This document shows, one piece after another, positions 48,336-59,604 of a stretch of 64,000 nucleotides of DNA. Source of the stretch: Sequoia sempervirens (Eukaryota; Streptophyta; Pinopsida; Cupressales; Cupressaceae). The notes below the pieces were generated by a model. It saw only the letters and a list, made by a program, of their open reading frames with translations, was not told the DNA's origin and searched no databases. Every line of letters starts with the position of its first letter. Position 1 is the first letter of the stretch. Where the stretch lies: NCBI GenBank assembly GCA_007258455.2, contig VDFB02275516.1, positions 372,001 to 436,000 on the forward strand, given 5' to 3'. Both the position numbers and the translations under genes were made by a program.

Positions 48336-49538
48336 ACCCTGAATGGATGCAATGAATCAAATGTCCAAATGTCCTCCACAAAGACTCAAAACTATAGGAC
48401 AACCATTAATGCGTTCATTCAACCTTGCAAAATACTGATGTGAATCCAATATGCAGATATATACAATGATCTAATGAATATGCAACTACATGAAACTAAC
48501 CAGTTTGTTGAGCCAGTTATAAGCCTTCTTGAATCATCATAGAAAGTTTTGAAATGTTGGAAGTATGTACAAGACTCAGAGGGGAAATTAGCACCAATGA
48601 TGACCAGAGTACAACTTTCGTGAATTTTGATATAGCAAGTGAACACAAGCATCGAGGTATAATTGAACTGAGATGACCTGAGCATTTCTTACAGAAACAG
48701 ACAAAGATTAACCACCGTTCTGATGCAAATGTGGAACTGTCATCGATGATATTGCTTTGGTCGTCATGTCCTGTGACGTATTTGCATTAGATTGACTGTT
48801 AACCTCCAGACAGTAGACAAAAGAAAAATCATTCTCGTTCCTTGCCACTCTAGTTCAGTACATCATTGAGTGTGCTCCAGAGTAATGATATCAAAAATCA
48901 AACAACTTTTGGTCAAACATGTAATACTATTATTTCATACATTATTTAGATATTTGGATCATCCAATAGACAATGATATGATATTTTGCTGAAAACTGTG
49001 TCATGATCGAATAAAGTTGTTGCGTGAGTTTGTTGTTTGTTTGCATGATCAGATCCTATGTCATGGTCTAGCTGTTTTGGTATGCTCTGAAAGTTAAGTG
49101 CCCCCAGTTGAGTTTTGCCCCATTTATTGACACAACTTCCGAAAAGGAATATGTACAAATGATCAAGCCATGGTAAGACGTTTTTAACCCTCTAGGCAAA
49201 TGGTGGCAGGATGATGCGATTAGTGACCCTAAGATGTGAAAAAGATGCGGAAAAAGGGAAGCTTTGAAAAGACAAAGTGCAAAATAGGAACTAATAAATG
49301 GAGAGGTACAGATAGCGTCTGTTTGCCAGATTTTCACTATCTGTGTTGATTACATTTTTCTGATTTCTTTTTGATTTTTTTGTATTTTTCTATCAATAGA
49401 CTGCCTGTTTGCCAGGTTTTCACCCTATGACATTCTCTTTTGATTTTTTTTGTATTTTTTTTTATATTTCTTCAGGACTTTTTCTACTATTTTTGGATTT
49501 CTTCAGGACTTTTTCTGCTATTTTTGGATTTCTTCAGT
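48336..49538 (-). other. 3' untranslated region of Element B pol
   Basis: No supported ORF. Includes short direct repeats of TTCTTCAGGACTTTTTCT (49470-49535) and a motif CTGTTTGCCAGGTTTTCAC near 49405 that recurs inverted in the older element near 40180. Confidence 0.5.
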
Positions 49539-50545
49539 GATACTCTTAATGAAGGTATTTCTACCTCTAAAGGCAATATGGCTTCTGCTCCATAGACGAG
49601 GGAAAAAGGTGTCGCTCCTGTCGGCGTTCAGACACTAGTTCTATAAGCCCACAAGGCGGGATTAAGTTGAACATGCCAATCCTTCTTTGAGTCATTGACA
49701 GTCTTCTTCAAGATCTTTAGTATAGTCTTGTTTGAGGCCTCTGCTTGGCCATTCCCTTGAGGATAGTAAGGCGTGGAATATCTGTGTTGAATATGGAATC
49801 CTTCACAAAGTTCATCAACATCCTGATTTTTGAAAGGGCGACCATTATCTGTAATAATGGCATTAGGAATACCATATCGACAAATAATGTAGTTGAGTAT
49901 GAAGGATGAGATCTATTTTCCAGTGACTTTAGAGAGAGGTACTGCCTCAATCCACTTAGTGAAATATTTTGTCACTGTGATAATGAACTTATGCCAATTT
50001 GAAGAAGAAGGATGAATTTTTGCCCACTAGATCTAACCCCCATTGAGAGAATGGCTAGGTTGGTGTGAATGAGTGAAGTTCTTGTGCAAGAGCATGAATA
50101 AGATTCCCATGAATTTGACATTTTGAGCATGTTTTAACAAAAGTGAATGATTCCCTTTCCATTGTAGGCCAGTAGTAACCCATTCAAATCAATTTCTTGG
50201 ATAAGGTTAGTCCACTCAAATGAGTACCACAAATGCCCCCATGAACTTCTTATAAAGCTTTGTCGGATTCGTCACATTCAAGACATCGAAGTAAAGTACC
50301 ATCAAGACCACGGCGATAAAGGGTATCAACAATAAGGGTATATCGAGAGGATTGTCGGATAAAGTTACGTTTTTGGTTGCGAGATAAGTCAGGTGGTAAA
50401 ATATCATCTTTTAGGTATGCATAAATCTTACCATACCAGGGTGAATTGGATCCTACCAGGTGGCAGATAATTTGGCTTTCAGGTGTGTCATAGGCAGGTG
50501 TAAATAATTGTTCCACCAGAAATTCATAGCGAGTCTATTTTTCTA
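49539..50545 (-). pseudogene. Element B integrase (frameshifted)
   Basis: The minus-strand frame has an HHCC zinc finger (EVHGGICGTH near 50220-50250, CSKCQ near 50120) and a D,D-35-E core. The Asp codons are at 50031-50033 and 49847-49849, and the Glu codon is at 49739-49741, with 35 residues between the last two. An extra A in the run at 50017-50021 shifts the frame inside the core, and several stops occur. All catalytic residues remain. The C-terminus ends near 49540 after an LVYGAEAILPLEVEIPS-like stretch. No chromodomain is visible. Confidence 0.88.
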
Positions 50546-51020
50546 GGAGTTGTATCAATGAGGCGATCGTTGCCATAGCGTTAGCCGCTTTGTTGTCAAT
50601 CCTTGGAATTTGTGTGAACTAAATGTCCACAAAGTACTTCTTGAAGTCATCAATCATCTTCTTGTATGGCAACAACTTGTCATCTTTAGTCTGATAATCA
50701 TCATTGATTTGATTAATAACTAGTTGTGAGTCACCGTAAACTTGTAGCTCTGTAATCCTCCATTCCAATGCTGTTTTCAGTCCAGTGATTAGTGCTTCAT
50801 ATTCGGCTATGTTATTGGTGCATGGAAACATTAGCCTATATGATCGAGGAATGGTATGTCCTTGAGGGGTGATGAAGAGAACGCCTACCCCTGATCCATG
50901 TTGAGTAAAAGAACCATCGAAGTATAAGGACCATAGCTGCTTAGAGTCTGCCATGAAAACATCAGCATCCGGAAACTCAATTTGTAAAGGGTGCTCTGTT
51001 TGGAGAGGAGCATCTGCTAG
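50546..51020 (-). pseudogene. Element B second (archaeal-type) RNase H after RT
   Basis: LWSLYFDGSFTQHGSGVGV, CTNNIAEYEALITGL and YGDSQLVINQI show the first three acidic positions. The last motif reads NKAANAMAT, where the usual Asp is Asn. It follows the gypsy RNase H and precedes integrase, the arrangement typical of plant Tat elements. A TAG near 50619 splits it. Confidence 0.85.
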
Positions 51021-51767
51021 TTGATCTGCAATAACTTGTCCTTTGATTGCTTTGCGATCAACATAGTGGATATTGAACTCACTCAAAATCATGACCCATT
51101 TTGCTAACCTCCCTGTTAGCGATGCTTTGCTTAGTAGATACTTGAGTGGATCATTTTTTGAAACCAGATTGATTGTATGAGTTAGCATGTAATGTCAGAA
51201 TTTATATGAAGCAAAGACTACTGCTAAACAAGCCTTCTCAATAAAAGTGTAGTTAAGCTCATGACTTGTCAGTGTTATGCTAATGTAATAGATTGCATGT
51301 TCTTTCCCTTCATGATCTTCTTGTGCTAATAATGCTCCCAAGGATGTCTCGGTTGCAGTAATATATAGGATCAATGGTTTGTCTGGATTTGGTGATACTA
51401 GAACTGGTGGGTTCATCAGGTACTGCTTGAGTTGTTGAAATGCCATTTCACATTTGTCATCCCTTCTAAAAGGAACATTCTTATGTAGGAGATGTGTGAA
51501 CAGTAGACTTTTGTTGGCCAATTGTGCAATGAATCTTCTGATAGACTGAAGTCGCCCTTGTAATGATCTTAATAGACTAATGTTCTTTGGGGGAGGCATC
51601 TCCATGATTGCTCGAACTTTAGCAGGATCTACTTCAATTCCCTTTTCTGAAACAATATATCCTAGCAGCTTTCCGGATGTGACCCCAAAAACATATTTCT
51701 TAGGGTTTAGGCGAACTTTGAATTTTTCCAATATGGTAAATATTTTTGATAGTATCTCCAAGTGTCC
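51021..51767 (-). pseudogene. Element B RT thumb/connection and gypsy RNase H
   Basis: Continues RT: LNPKKYVFGV, GKLLGYIVSEKGIEVDP, LRSLQGRLQSIRRFI. Then comes RNase H: DKPLILYITATETSLGALL, HAIYYIS, ELNYTFIEKACLAVVFA. The first catalytic Asp position reads Thr while the Glu is kept. A TGA near 51192 interrupts. As in Element A, the gypsy RNase H lacks its first Asp. Confidence 0.85.
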
Positions 51768-52403
51768 TTATCTGGTGTGTGATTTTTCCAATATGTCATC
51801 TACATAATCTTCCATGAATGTGTGCATCATGTCGTGAAAGATCGTAGTCATAGCTCTTTGATAAGTAGCTCTAGCATTCTTTAAGCCGAAAGGCATAACA
51901 TTCCAACAATATGTTCCCCACGGGCAAGTGAAAGTTGTTTTCTCTTGGTCTTCTGGTGCAATCTTGATTTGGTTGTAACCAGAGAAACCGTCCATTAATG
52001 AGTACATGGCATGACCAGCTGTTAAATCAACTATAGTGTCAATACTTGGAAGCGGAAAGTCATCCTTTGGGCAAGCTTTGTTAAGATCTCTGAAATCAGT
52101 GCATACTCTTACACGTTTGTCTGGTTTTGCTACTGGTACAATATTGGAGATCCATTCTACATAGGCAATTGATCTTATAAAACCCGCATCTAGGAGCTTC
52201 TTGAGTTCTTCTTTAACCAATAGTGCAACATGAGGATTCATCTTTTTGAGTTTTTGTTTTACTGGTTTGGCTCCTGGTTTGATAGATAAATGATGCATTA
52301 TGAGATCAGGATCGAGACCTGGCATGTCTATATATGACCATGCAAAATTGACTTGATTTTCCTTGAGAAATTTCATGAACTCTGGAATTTCTTTATCTGT
52401 CAT
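51768..52403 (-). pseudogene. Element B reverse transcriptase palm and fingers
   Basis: A 211-residue open frame with all core RT motifs: DPDLIMHHLSIKPGAKPVKQ, LLDAGFIRSI, VRVCTDFRDLNKACPKDDFPLP, SLMDGFSGYNQI, TFTCPWGTYCWNVMPFGLKNA and the intact active site YVDDIL. It is bounded by TAA at the C-terminal side, after which the frame continues as thumb. It is the best preserved catalytic domain in the window. Confidence 0.93.
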
Positions 52404-53246
52404 TGATTCAACTACCTATAGAATCCTTGGATTATCTGTAGTTGCAATGTTGATTTCTTTTGTAGGCTCAGTCAAGATGGATGATTGCTCATGATAGTAC
52501 TCCAAGAGAGTGTCAAGAGTCCCATCAGGTGGTGCCTCAAAAAGGTTTTCACCCTCTGATACGCTCTTTATTTTATCTTTTGCTTGATCTAGTACTGCCA
52601 GATTCTGGTTTTCACCACTAGATCATTTTTCTTTATTTTTATTTTTGCAGCTAGGAGACTTGACACTCTCCTGGTTAAAGACTTCATACCAAAAATCGCC
52701 AGTGGAACAATCCTTTACATCATCAGCAGAAAGGAAGTTTATGATAGCTTCGTCATTTGGAAAAATAGGTATATCAATAGGTTTGGTTAGATCCCGGTCA
52801 ATGAGATCAGGATGGATTAATGGTAGGACGTCATCTGGTCGTGTGAAATCGGCGATGGTTGGGGTCAAGATAGAGTTATTGGTAGGATCCGAGGTATGAG
52901 GTAGGTCAAGGATGGTACTATTCTCCTGATAGTCTTGTTCGTTAAAATTCGACTCAGTATCACTAGACTCATAGTTGCTTTGTGGTTCAGATTCTTGTGG
53001 TTGGGACCCTGAACCTTCTCCTTTGATTAAAGCGGGCGTATACTTGTGTATGACATCTACCTCTTTGTCTCTCCAAAATTTGTCATCATGGATGGTATCC
53101 CATTCATATTCAGCAGAATCTATGTCAGAGTTATTTTCTATGCAATTCAGGATGGATGCCAAACATGTCTCTTTCTTGTCGAAACCTTCTTGTAGTGTAA
53201 AAACATTACCTTGTGATTGTTTAGATTGGGTAGCATCATAGCCTAT
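52404..53246 (-). pseudogene. Acidic linker between G-patch and RT in Element B
   Basis: Open frame 52623-53162 (179 residues) rich in Asp, Ser and Asn (SDIDSAEYEWDTIHDDKFW, DTESNFNEQDYQEN), then a shorter piece with stops up to RT. No catalytic motif. It is part of the single gag-pol reading frame and probably a flexible spacer. Confidence 0.7.
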
Positions 53247-53459
53247 TCAAGTTTTATCATATGCAGCAAGCCCTGGGAGATGGATAGGCTCAACTATGCC
53301 TTCTTTTCTTTTTCCAAGAGGACCATTGTCATATCCCATCTTTTGCATGATGGAATATCCTTTCCCATATCTGTTAGTTGGTAAGGTGACATTTAGAACC
53401 GTTTCCTCTTCATCCTTATAGAGCCAATCCAAAATTGTTGTATCTTCAAGATCTCCCAT
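53247..53459 (-). pseudogene. G-patch domain in Element B polyprotein
   Basis: The frame contains NRYGKGYSIMQKMGYDNGPLGKRKEGIVEPI. Its Gly spacing (GKGY, MGY, GPLGK, GIVEPI) fits a G-patch, a small domain that binds nucleic acid or RNA helicases. It lies between protease and RT in the same reading frame. Known retroviral precedent exists in betaretroviruses, where a G-patch follows protease. A TGA near 53245 follows it. Confidence 0.8.
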
Positions 53460-53804
53460 GGGGAATTTTTCTTTGATAAATTGTCCATTAAACTTGGTGG
53501 TTGGCTCTGTTTGTACTTGTGCTGATGTTGATGCTGCTGAAATCTGTTGTTGTGTAATGGAAGGTTGCCCATGTGATCGAGGAGATGTAGGTTGATTAGC
53601 AAGACAAAGGGAATATTCCCCAACTCCACTTTCCTTGAACTACAGTTTCTTGTCAAAGCTTTTGGCTAATTGACTGATTTGTGTATCATGCTTAGGAGAA
53701 GTATTAGCAAGTGCTTCTCGATTATTTGGAACCAAAGTATCCTGATGAGCTTTGACATTAGCACAAGTTTGGGTGTTTGAATTATCAACTGGTAAAGTGA
53801 TTTC
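53460..53804 (-). pseudogene. Linker between protease and G-patch in Element B
   Basis: Gln/Ser/Thr-rich spacer in the gag-pol frame with at least two in-frame TAG stops (near 53643 and 53807). No motif seen. Confidence 0.6.
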
Positions 53805-54566
53805 CTATCCGTCATATGGAAACTTAAGACATTGATGGTAAGTGGACGAAACAGCTTGCATTTCATGGATCCAAGGATGACCCAACAAGATGTATGCAAG
53901 ATCTCGATCTAAAACTTGACAAAAGGTATTTTTGATAATAGGTCCCACTCTGATTGGTAGCGTGATTAGACCTTTAGACGTTCTTTCCTCATCATCATAG
54001 GCTTTTATAGTAATCTTCCTTCTAGGATCAATGGAGTCTTCGAAAAATCCTAATGCTTGAACCACCTTCAAGGTACATATATTTAGAGCAGCCCCTCCAT
54101 CTATTAGAACATGTTTAACATGGAATTTATGGATCATGACCTCTAAGTATAATGATGAATTGTGGGGATGAGTCAGGGAAACATCATCTTTGTCTGAGAA
54201 TGAAAGGCATGTGGGTGAGGACAAATGTCCTACCATGGCTTGAAATCGGTTCACATCCAAATCTGTGGATACAGTCGTCTCAAAAAGGGCTTTTTCTAAA
54301 ATTTCCTTGTGTGCAGGGGAAATCTTTAGGAGTTCTAAAATGGAGATTTGAGCCGGAGTTTTTTGAAGTTGGTTAACTAAGTCATATTGATGTTGAGGGA
54401 AGGTCTCAGTAGATTTTGAAGAGGTATCCTTCAAGACAACTTTAGCTTGGGCTCTCGTTGTGACATTCACTTGTTCATTGTCCACTTTCTCTTTGATTTT
54501 TATAACATTGACTTGCTCATTGTCTGTATAGAGATGACAGATTACATTGTCATCAATTTGGTTCAC
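53805..54566 (-). pseudogene. Element B aspartic protease region
   Basis: A 253-residue open piece. The N-terminal half is a Thr/Lys-rich spacer. The protease motif is HVLIDGGAALNICTLKVVQALG (54060-54125), where DGGA replaces the commoner D-S/T-G; this form is usual in Tat-type plant elements. LAYILLGHPWIHEM near 53870 is the conserved protease C-terminal hydrophobic motif followed by the family's GRPWI-like signature. Ends at a TAG. Confidence 0.85.
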
Positions 54567-54611
54567 ATTTTTGTCAGAAAACTCTCCCTTTTGATAATTT
54601 GGTAGAGGATT

Positions 54612-56520
54612 TCAAAATGCTTGGTGATCTTCGTTAGATTTCTGTTGTCCTTCTACTGTGATAATGCCCTTGTCAATTAGATCTTGAATAGCATGTTTCA
54701 AACCTTGATAGTTGTTTGTGTGATGACCTCTACACCTATGGTAGTCACAAAAATAGGCCTCATTCCATGATGGAGGTTTTACACTAGGTTCATAATTGTG
54801 TTGTGGTGGTAACATAAGGACATTCTTTTCCATGACCTCTTTGAAAGCCAGTTCTAAGGATTTTCCTAGTGGAGTGAAAGTTCTTCTATTGGAGAAAAAT
54901 AGACAGCATTGTGGTTTCGTGTTTGAGGTATTCCCTAAAGTGTTGTTGTTGTTGTTTCCCCAGTAGTTTTGGTTGTTGGCAGTCCCTTGATTGTTGTTCG
55001 TTGAAGGGGGATGATTGTTTCCTAGATTCATGACTAAATTGACATTGTTGTAATTATTGTTATGAGGAGTGCTCAGGATAAATGGCCTAGTCATGATATG
55101 ATTTGCATCTACAACACCATCATTTATAACGTTCTTGTTGCGGGTCCAAAATTTAGACTTGTCTTGATTGTTGTAATGGTTAGATGAGCTAGGGTTGTCA
55201 CTATCAAGTTTTATTGTCCCTCTTTTGACCAGAGCACTTTCGATGGTGATGGCATCCTCAATCAATTTCTCAAAGGAAGGTGGACATTGTAGATTTAAGA
55301 GATAGCTCATTTCTGAGTTGAGTCTATTGATGAAAGTAACCATTTTCTCCTTTTTAGGAACAGGTCGTGGGTACCTAGCGAACATTCTCCTCCATCTTTG
55401 AAGAAAGGTAGTGAAAGATTCACCGGGTTTTTGTGCAACTTTGCAAAGATCAATCATGGTGATCTGGTGTTGGATGTTGTAGGCGTATTGTGTTATGAAC
55501 AAATTGATCAATTCCTCAAATGTTCGAACAGGAGGTGTAATCTTAGATAACCATTCCATAGAGTTGACTTCTAGGCTTCGAGGAAATAATCGCAATAAAT
55601 ATGTATCCTCGTGGGAAAATTCCAATGTCATGTTTCGAAAGTCTCTAACATGGTCAACTGGGTCTGATTTCCCATTATAACGATCAAATTTGGGAATTTC
55701 ACAGTGTTTAGGAAAAGGAATCATGTTGAGACTTCTATCAAAAGGATAAGGACATATGTCATCCAAAGTGTATTTCTTGGTTGTGGTTCCTCCTCGTAAT
55801 TCTTTGAGTGTTCCTTGCATTTCTCTAAACTCTTTTTCTAAGGAGGCGAATTTAGATAGGGATGGCTCTTCTTCTGTGGTTTTTAATTTCTCAGTATCAA
55901 AGTCTTTAGGCAATTTAGCTCCTTGATCTGCTAAGAAAAGAAAGTACTTCTCTTTGTCACATTGTATAATCTGTTCAAGGATTTTAAGAAACTTGGGATT
56001 CTGTTCCGCCTCTTTAAGTTGAAGTTCTTCCTCTTGCTCATCATCACTATCTACATGAGTTTTGTTCAGGTTTTTGTTCTTAAGTAACGAATTTTCCTCT
56101 CTATTAGCCATATTGTTGTCACTGAAAAGGGGATTGCAACTCACACTAAAAAGAGGACTATCACGTTCACCTTCTTCTTAAATGTTGTGTGTGGAAGTTT
56201 CTTGTTGAGATGTTTCTCCTAGCTTGTTGTGTTGAGATCTTGTAAAAATAGGCATATGTAAGAAACCCTCGGATATGATCAAAGGTCATTGAAGGATTTG
56301 ATTAGGATGCGTTGAATATTCAATTGAAGGTTGTGGTATATTCTCAAACTCAAGAGGTTGGTTAAGATTGTGACGTTGAGACAATGCTAATCTTTGATAA
56401 TAAGCTTGGGTAGCCAAAGGTTCTACAGCATAATCATTAGTGAATCCCCTAATGTAGTCTTGGTATCTATGGAGGAATGTGCGATAATGAAGCAAGACGT
56501 CTCGACTCTTATACAGGAAT
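54612..56520 (-). pseudogene. Element B gag
   Basis: The main open frame 54612-56144 has 510 residues. An acidic/Lys-rich N-terminus precedes the retrotransposon gag fold: PKFDRYNGKSDPVDHVRDF, NSMEWLSKITPPVRTFEELINLFITQY and GESFTTFLQRWRRMFARYP. An Asn-rich stretch and a CDYHRCRGHHTNNYQ motif follow near 54700-54740, a degenerate CxxHx3GHx4C zinc-binding site with the final Cys changed to Tyr. The same frame continues upstream to about 56520 with a TAA and a TGA, suggesting the true start lies there. It forms the particle shell and binds RNA. Confidence 0.88.
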
Positions 56521-56689
56521 TCTCTACGATCTAAAGTCTTTTTATAACTTAAGTTTGTTTTGGGCTTCTTGATCCTATTGAAAACTTATTTCTTGGTGAA
56601 CTTGGTTGATTTCCACTTTCTCAACATGGGAGTAAAATCTCAGAAATTCAGTTCTGTGACAGAAACCTAAAAGCACTATTTTGTTTCCT

Positions 56690-56880
56690 AAATGTGCTAC
56701 AGAAAAAGGTAAATGCACTGGAGAAAGAGTCAAATGCGCTGCAGAATACCTCAGATGCACAGAAATAGAGCACATATGTGCAGTACAATACCCTAAATGC
56801 ACCGAAACATAACTCAGATGCGTCAAAACAAAGTTTAAATGCACTGCAATTTTTCCTAGATGCGCTAAAATAGTTTTTCT
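56690..56880 (-). repeat. GCGCAT motif array, gag-proximal
   Basis: About nine variants of the motif, here seen as AAATGCACT, AAATGCGCT, CAGATGCGT and TAGATGCGC on the plus strand, roughly every 20 bases. In element sense they read GCGCATYT, the same sense as the array in the PMD leader relative to that gene. Confidence 0.75.
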
Positions 56881-57924
56881 AAGGACAGTTTTGACTAGTT
56901 TCAGCTGAAATTTATCATGTTCATTTTTGGATGATCCTTTATCTGAATTAATGTTTTTGAAAGCACAACAAACAATTTGATTTAAGTTGATTCGTAACCA
57001 AGCACAGAATAAGACAAGCACAACTTAGGTTAGGCTAGGACAATATCTGCTAGACTCCACGCGGGTTTCCCCAACCGCATATTAGTAGCGTGTGAATCCA
57101 GAAGCTTGGCTGCACGGGCTCCCCCTTACAGTGCACTCTCTTCTCAGGCCAACCAAGCTTACAACCCCCATGAAACTCCCATGGCAAGCTGATCACCTCT
57201 ACTATTGACTGCGAAAGTGTGGAAGGCTTCACACCGACCAGTGCTAAACTAGCAGATAGAAGGTTTTTGGCTTTCTAAACAATGGTATTTAGTTCGGGAC
57301 CCCCGTTCAAGTGGCCATACATGGGGCAAGAGATTAATCACCATTAAGGTGGCACTCCAGCCTGAAGAGGTTAAGCTCAACAGGGTTTAAGGGAGTACTA
57401 CTCCGTCCGTATGACACATCCGCACAAGCAACCTTAGGTTTTCCCTTAAGATTTACATTTATATACCGGTTGGGGGTAGCTTGGCCTTAGCTCCGTTGCC
57501 GGTTTGAGTCATCCCTTAAGGTGAGTACTTTTTCCCTTAAGGCAGGCCTAATTTCTAGAGTCAATAATCGTTTCACTTGCACCCAGGATCGCACAAGTGC
57601 GCAAGGGGAGAGAATACTTCGATTATTAAATCAGGGTTACATAGGGAAAAGTGGGTCTAGTTTTCTAATCACCTAGTTTACACAGGGTGAGAGCATAATC
57701 ACCTACCACTTTCAAGCATAGTCAAGAAGAGTAGACAAGTTCATTTTAAATGCACCAAAATCAAAAGTGATTTATTCTAAGTGAATATTTTGCTTCCCAA
57801 CAGACATGGGGTTCATTTTAACTACATGATAAAGGTGTGGTGGCTACCCTAGATTGATTCTTTTTAAAACCCAACAAGAAAAATGAAAGAAATTCTGTCT
57901 GCGAAAGGCGTCAGACTCAGAATC

Positions 57925-58235
57925 TCGGTTACAATTCAGATGTGAAACTCTGTCCCCCAGATGCGTAGAATCAGAGACCAGATGCGCAACTCTGTTACCC
58001 AAATGCGTTAAAATAGAATACAAATGCACCGCTCTATTACCCAGATGCGCGAAAATAGAACCTATATGCGCTATTCTAAATGCAAAGAATTTTTTTTAGA
58101 TTTTCTGAAACAACTTTAAATGCGCTAAAGAAAGTCCTATATGCGCTAACTAAATTCCTATATGCGCTGCAGAAATAGACAAATGCGCCACTCTATTTCC
58201 CAGATGCGCCGAAACAGTCTTCAGATGCGCCAAAA
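57925..58235 (-). repeat. GCGCAT motif array, PBS-proximal
   Basis: About fourteen variants of CCCAGATGCGC, CCTATATGCGCTA and CAAATGCGCC on the plus strand, spaced 18-30 bases. They are the reverse complement of the motifs at 44440-44840. Confidence 0.85.
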
Positions 58236-58352
58236 TACCTGCAAAAATAAAAAAAAATTGAATCTTCCTGATGCACTGCCGAATGCCAGAAAAACTTGTA
58301 AACAAACCTGCAAGAAAAACTTGCAAGAAAGAAGTCTAAAATAGGGGCATAG

Positions 58353-58370
58353 GCCCCACGGTGGGCGCCA
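58353..58370 (-). promoter_or_regulatory. Element B primer binding site
   Basis: The minus strand reads TGGCGCCCACCGTGGGGC, five bases inside the 5' LTR edge. TGGCGCC is a common start of plant gypsy primer sites. The exact tRNA is not assigned. Confidence 0.8.
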
Positions 58371-58375
58371 TTTAA

Positions 58376-59604
58376 TGTGTGTATAAAAATTAGATGCATA
58401 AATGAATTAAAAATAACTGTTCAAACACACCAATAGACCATTATATCAAAGCAAAATACAAAGAGTAAAGAATTGCAAACTCAGTATCCTGCTTTCATTG
58501 TCGTCCTATTGTCCTCTATCTTTAGTGTTTTTGTAGATTCCAGCTTTTGTGTTCTCAGATTGTAGGCTAGGCTCAACAAACTGTCTTCCTAAAGAACGAG
58601 ATTTTGCTATGATATAGATGCAAGATTAAGCTATGATGATGATTTGAAATAATAAACTTGAAATAAAGATGATGCTTATGATATTAAAATGCTAAATGAA
58701 CTAAATGCATAAACTCTAATTAATTGCCTATTACCAATGCTTGGATTCACACAGGTATTTATAGAGTTTTTCGAATGATTTTGATTGGCTGTCTCGATTG
58801 ACGGTTGTGATAATTCCTGGCAGATTGAATGGCTGAGGAAAGATGAATTTGAAGAGAAAATAGAAGAACCCTAAAAATAAGATTTTTCTATTTTATTATG
58901 AAAGAGGAAAAAGAAGAGAAGATAAGAAATCATCTTTCTTAAAAAGAATAAAAGAAAGATTTAAAGCTGATAAATAATTAATTAAAAAAAAATCAATTAT
59001 TTATTTGTGGAGGACATTCAACTTTTCTTAATTAAATAAAATATTTAATTAAGCTTTTAAAAGCAGAAGAAAGCTTGTGATAAGAAAAGAGCTTCAATCA
59101 TGTTTTATTGAAAAAAGCAGAATATCTCATAATTAAATAAAATATTTAATTATGATATGAGAAGATTGCACAATTAGGTTAAAATACCTAATTCTGATTT
59201 AGAAAGAAAGCATAAGATATTTTTAATTAAATAAGATCTATTTAATTAAATCACTTTTATGAAATTAATTAAATGAAACATTTAATTAATTAGATGAAGA
59301 ATTTTAAAAATAGAAGAAAGAGAAATATTTAAATTTAATTAAATCAAAAGATTTAATTTAAATTCAAACAGTGATAATTATTTTAAATAAATAGAATGTA
59401 TTTATTTAAATAATTAAGTGGAGATATGAAAATAATTAAATAAAATAAATTTATTTAATTATGGAAGAGAAATAAGATGAATGAACAATATAATTAAATT
59501 AATTAAATTTAATCATATGTAGAGGACTTTAGAAAAATTAATTAAATAATAAATATTTAATTAATTGTCAGGATTATAGACATGATCATTTTTATGTGTA
59601 TACA
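58376..59604 (-). repeat. Element B 5' LTR (1,229 bp)
   Basis: Pairs with 42745-43969. Contains the TATA-like TATAAATA at 58756-58763 and the AT hairpin chain at 58975-59570. Confidence 0.95.
58756..58763 (-). promoter_or_regulatory. TATA box of Element B 5' LTR
   Basis: The minus strand reads CTCTATAAATACC, a good plant TATA context, about 385 bases before the LTR end. Conserved at 43124-43131 in the other LTR. Confidence 0.65.

Larger units (their letters stand above)
56521..58352 (-). other. Element B long leader (~1.8 kb)
   Basis: Non-coding 5' leader between PBS and gag. It holds two GCGCAT-type arrays and a less AT-rich middle (57030-57620). Its part near 57670-57715 recurs in the older plus-strand remnant near 35110. 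Confidence 0.7.
42745..59604 (-). mobile_element. Element B: Tat-type Ty3/gypsy retrotransposon with antisense PMD gene
   Basis: A 16.9-kb element with LTRs 42745-43969 and 58376-59604, both TGTGTG...ATACA, and a perfect 5-bp duplication TAAAT (42740-42744, 59605-59609). On the minus strand it has PBS, ~1.8-kb leader, gag, protease, G-patch, RT, RNase H, extra RNase H, integrase, then a 3' region with an antisense (plus-strand) PMD ORF, and a polypurine tract. LTRs differ by about 3% over the ~300 bases compared, so it is younger than Element A. Gag-pol is broken mainly by in-frame stops and one clear frameshift in integrase. Confidence 0.95.

Noticed and set aside
47611..48402. 263-codon minus-strand frame rich in Ile, His, Phe and Ser
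   Set aside because: It runs through the GATAAATG minisatellite; its composition follows the repeat and there is no domain.
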